From: Amyelois transitella
Lineage: Eukaryota; Arthropoda; Insecta; Lepidoptera; Pyralidae
Length of the DNA stretch: 64,000 bases
Assembly: GCF_032362555.1 (NCBI RefSeq)
Contig: NC_083510.1
Coordinates: forward strand, 8,521,501-8,585,500
Direction: 5' to 3'
Shown here: piece by piece, positions 63,801 through 64,000 of the stretch
Numbering within the stretch: the stretch's first letter is position 1
Layout: every line of letters begins with the position of its first letter
The notes under the pieces: model-generated
What the model was told of the DNA's origin: nothing
The model's database searches: none
The model's input: the letters and a program-made list of their open reading frames with translations, nothing else
Position numbers and translations under genes: made by a program

Positions 63801-64000
63801 AAACACAACACGTAATTTCCCTGTAAATGAAATGAAATCTGAAACAAATGTTCCTCCATCTGGCTATAACGATCCTTCGTACGGTTATCCTCCAAATACT
63901 AACTATCAACAAGGAAATGGTACTAGTAATTATCAAAACCAGTATCCCAATTTCCCACCTCATTTAGAGACTAAACCGCCATTGGGTAGCGCCAGTTCCG
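54622..64000 (+). CDS. RAD54L2: Helicase ARIP4 / RAD54L2-type SNF2 ATPase, 3'-truncated by window
   Basis: A SNF2/ATRX-class chromatin remodelling ATPase, nuclear; the vertebrate protein interacts with the androgen receptor. Exons: 54622-55428, 55930-56079, 56314-56426, 56964-57090, 57298-57430, 57725-57855, 58486-58689, 59025-59168, 59584-59751, 60149-60278, 60885-61019, 61400-61607, 61796-61961, 62516-62677, 62986 to beyond 64000; all phases agree (about 1264 residues visible). Walker A HSMGLGKT (about 517-524), DEGH box (719-722) and [19 protein letters not shown] all sit in lobe 1; [20 protein letters not shown] and [12 protein letters not shown] follow. GLHVND...[10 protein letters not shown] before lobe 1 is diagnostic of ARIP4 rather than ATRX or RAD54. 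Lobe 2 lies beyond the right edge. Confidence 0.94.
56560..56900. other. unassigned stretch in ARIP4 intron 3
   Basis: About 340 nt between exons 3 and 4 with moderately complex, non-AT-rich sequence (for example ttcgatggcgccattcgagg and gataatgccggatgccatat). No open frame of note and no repeat I can name; it may be an old transposon remnant. Confidence 0.3.
58000..58165 (+). repeat. SINE, moderately complete copy
   Basis: Reads cctaaaaggcggctaaggaa, ttgggattcttcttttagg, tgatgggctggcaacctgtc, then ctttgtctaccttgcaagg and catatagacgag. Fragments of the same family occur at 9672, 25650, 38868, 51895, 60505 and 62015. In ARIP4 intron 6. Confidence 0.6.
58486..62677 (+). CDS. RAD54L2: ARIP4 helicase lobe 1 exons 7-14
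   Basis: Eight exons encoding the first RecA-like lobe. Order: [35 protein letters not shown] (motif I), MPINTLQNW (Ia), [43 protein letters not shown], a highly charged Lys/Glu insert, [16 protein letters not shown] (motif II), RRVVLTGYPLQNN (III), [20 protein letters not shown], then [19 protein letters not shown]. The last exon has [20 protein letters not shown] and [11 protein letters not shown], as in human ARIP4 (NEQDLDVEELG). The charged insert across exons 9-10 (59584-60278) is longer than I remember in the human protein. Confidence 0.93.
58780..58995. repeat. LINE tail-like repeat next to ARIP4 exon 8
   Basis: Contains agctagaccgactttgatga and gccatttggctacggaaccc then caaaaatttt, sequences I recognise from 3' ends of abundant moth retroelements. 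It ends only about 30 nt before the exon 8 acceptor at 59024. Confidence 0.5.
59250..59302. repeat. atagttatatagt tandem repeat
   Basis: Four to five imperfect copies of atagttatatagt in ARIP4 intron 8. A purine-only tract lies about 180 nt further on (59480-59525). Confidence 0.6.
59968..60098 (+). repeat. LINE (RTE-type) 3' tail, plus orientation
   Basis: This copy lies in sense on the plus strand: gttatgaatgtggacgaagc onwards translates [14 protein letters not shown]...[11 protein letters not shown] then a stop, followed by ttttatgttatgtt. That is the end of an RTE-type ORF2 and explains the antisense copies elsewhere in the window. Confidence 0.6.
60445..60740 (-). repeat. adjacent LINE tail and SINE copy in ARIP4 intron 10
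   Basis: A short (atac)n run leads into ataaaatcacgcctctttcc and cggatgggtaggcagagacc (LINE tail, minus). From about 60505 a SINE copy, also minus, runs: tttttgtcccctacgcggta, aacagtctcgcaaagactgt, ctagcctatcgcctaaaac. The SINE appears to have inserted into, or next to, the older LINE tail. Confidence 0.55.
62015..62212 (+). repeat. SINE, moderately complete copy
   Basis: Starts ttcaaaggcgactaaggga and proceeds through taaacttaggattctttttg to cgagactgttctggctttat and cccgcaagggatatagacg. Same family as 58005-58165, same orientation, in ARIP4 intron 13. Confidence 0.6.
62986..64000 (+). CDS. RAD54L2: ARIP4 exon 15: Asn/Pro/Tyr/Gln-rich interlobe insert
   Basis: After a tgcag acceptor, phase 0 continues from AAKPR with [20 protein letters not shown] and stays open for 338 codons to the window end. 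The sequence is an imperfect repeat of short YPPN, YPNQ, NNYPN and PPY units, poor in hydrophobic and charged residues apart from a short SETNVPP-type linker near 63840. No ATG opens this frame early and other frames are also open here, but codon phase from exon 14 selects this one. Such composition is typical of disordered, prion-like segments. In human ARIP4 the same place, between DVEELG and the second lobe, is only some tens of residues. Confidence 0.85.

Noticed and set aside
62903..63826. 307-codon plus-strand open frame rich in Thr/Ile and the antisense 188-codon Ile/Val/Arg frame at 62977-63543
   Set aside because: Both are shadows of the low-complexity ARIP4 exon 15. Phase from exon 14 and the splice acceptor at 62985 select the N/P/Y/Q frame; the others have skewed composition that follows from repeated codons.

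Overview
The window is AT-rich eukaryotic nuclear DNA and almost certainly lepidopteran. The evidence is spliced genes with GT-AG introns, arthropod orthologues, and interspersed repeats that I recognise from moth and butterfly genomes: RTE-type LINE 3' tails whose plus-strand form contains cctctttcccgg, a SINE family, and Helitron-like elements ending in CTAG. There are no operons, CRISPR arrays or prokaryotic features. All gene names come from reading the translated exons; no database search was run.

Left two thirds (1-42890, + strand): one very long gene, dunce, the cAMP-specific PDE4 phosphodiesterase, entered part-way. Six coding exons (1050-1114, 14513-14625, 36145-36238, 41242-41351, 41469-42596, 42828-42890) join in phase to give the linker, UCR2, a complete catalytic domain in one 1128-bp exon, and a short acidic C-terminus. 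The 5' exons lie left of the window. The introns (13.4, 21.5 and 5 kb) hold old transposon fragments and a few possible regulatory sites, including two perfect cAMP-response elements. A GC-richer block just before exon 36145 looks like an internal promoter for a short isoform.

Right third (46290-64000): a compact cluster of housekeeping genes. U2A' (U2 snRNP A', + strand, 6 exons, 258 aa) converges on a 300-aa NIMA-related kinase (- strand, 6 exons, one with a GC donor). Upstream of the kinase on the same strand is NDUFB7 (mitochondrial complex I, 3 exons, 118 aa). NDUFB7 is head-to-head with the + strand gene for an ARIP4/RAD54L2-type SNF2 helicase. Fifteen of its exons (54622 to the window end) are visible. 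The last is a striking Asn/Pro/Tyr/Gln-rich stretch of at least 338 codons lying where the two helicase lobes should join; the gene runs off the right edge.

No previously undescribed multi-gene system is evident. The points most worth following up are the prion-like insert in the ARIP4 helicase, the candidate internal dunce promoter whose leader peptide is read from intron-end sequence, the GC-AG kinase intron, and several near-perfect hairpins in introns.
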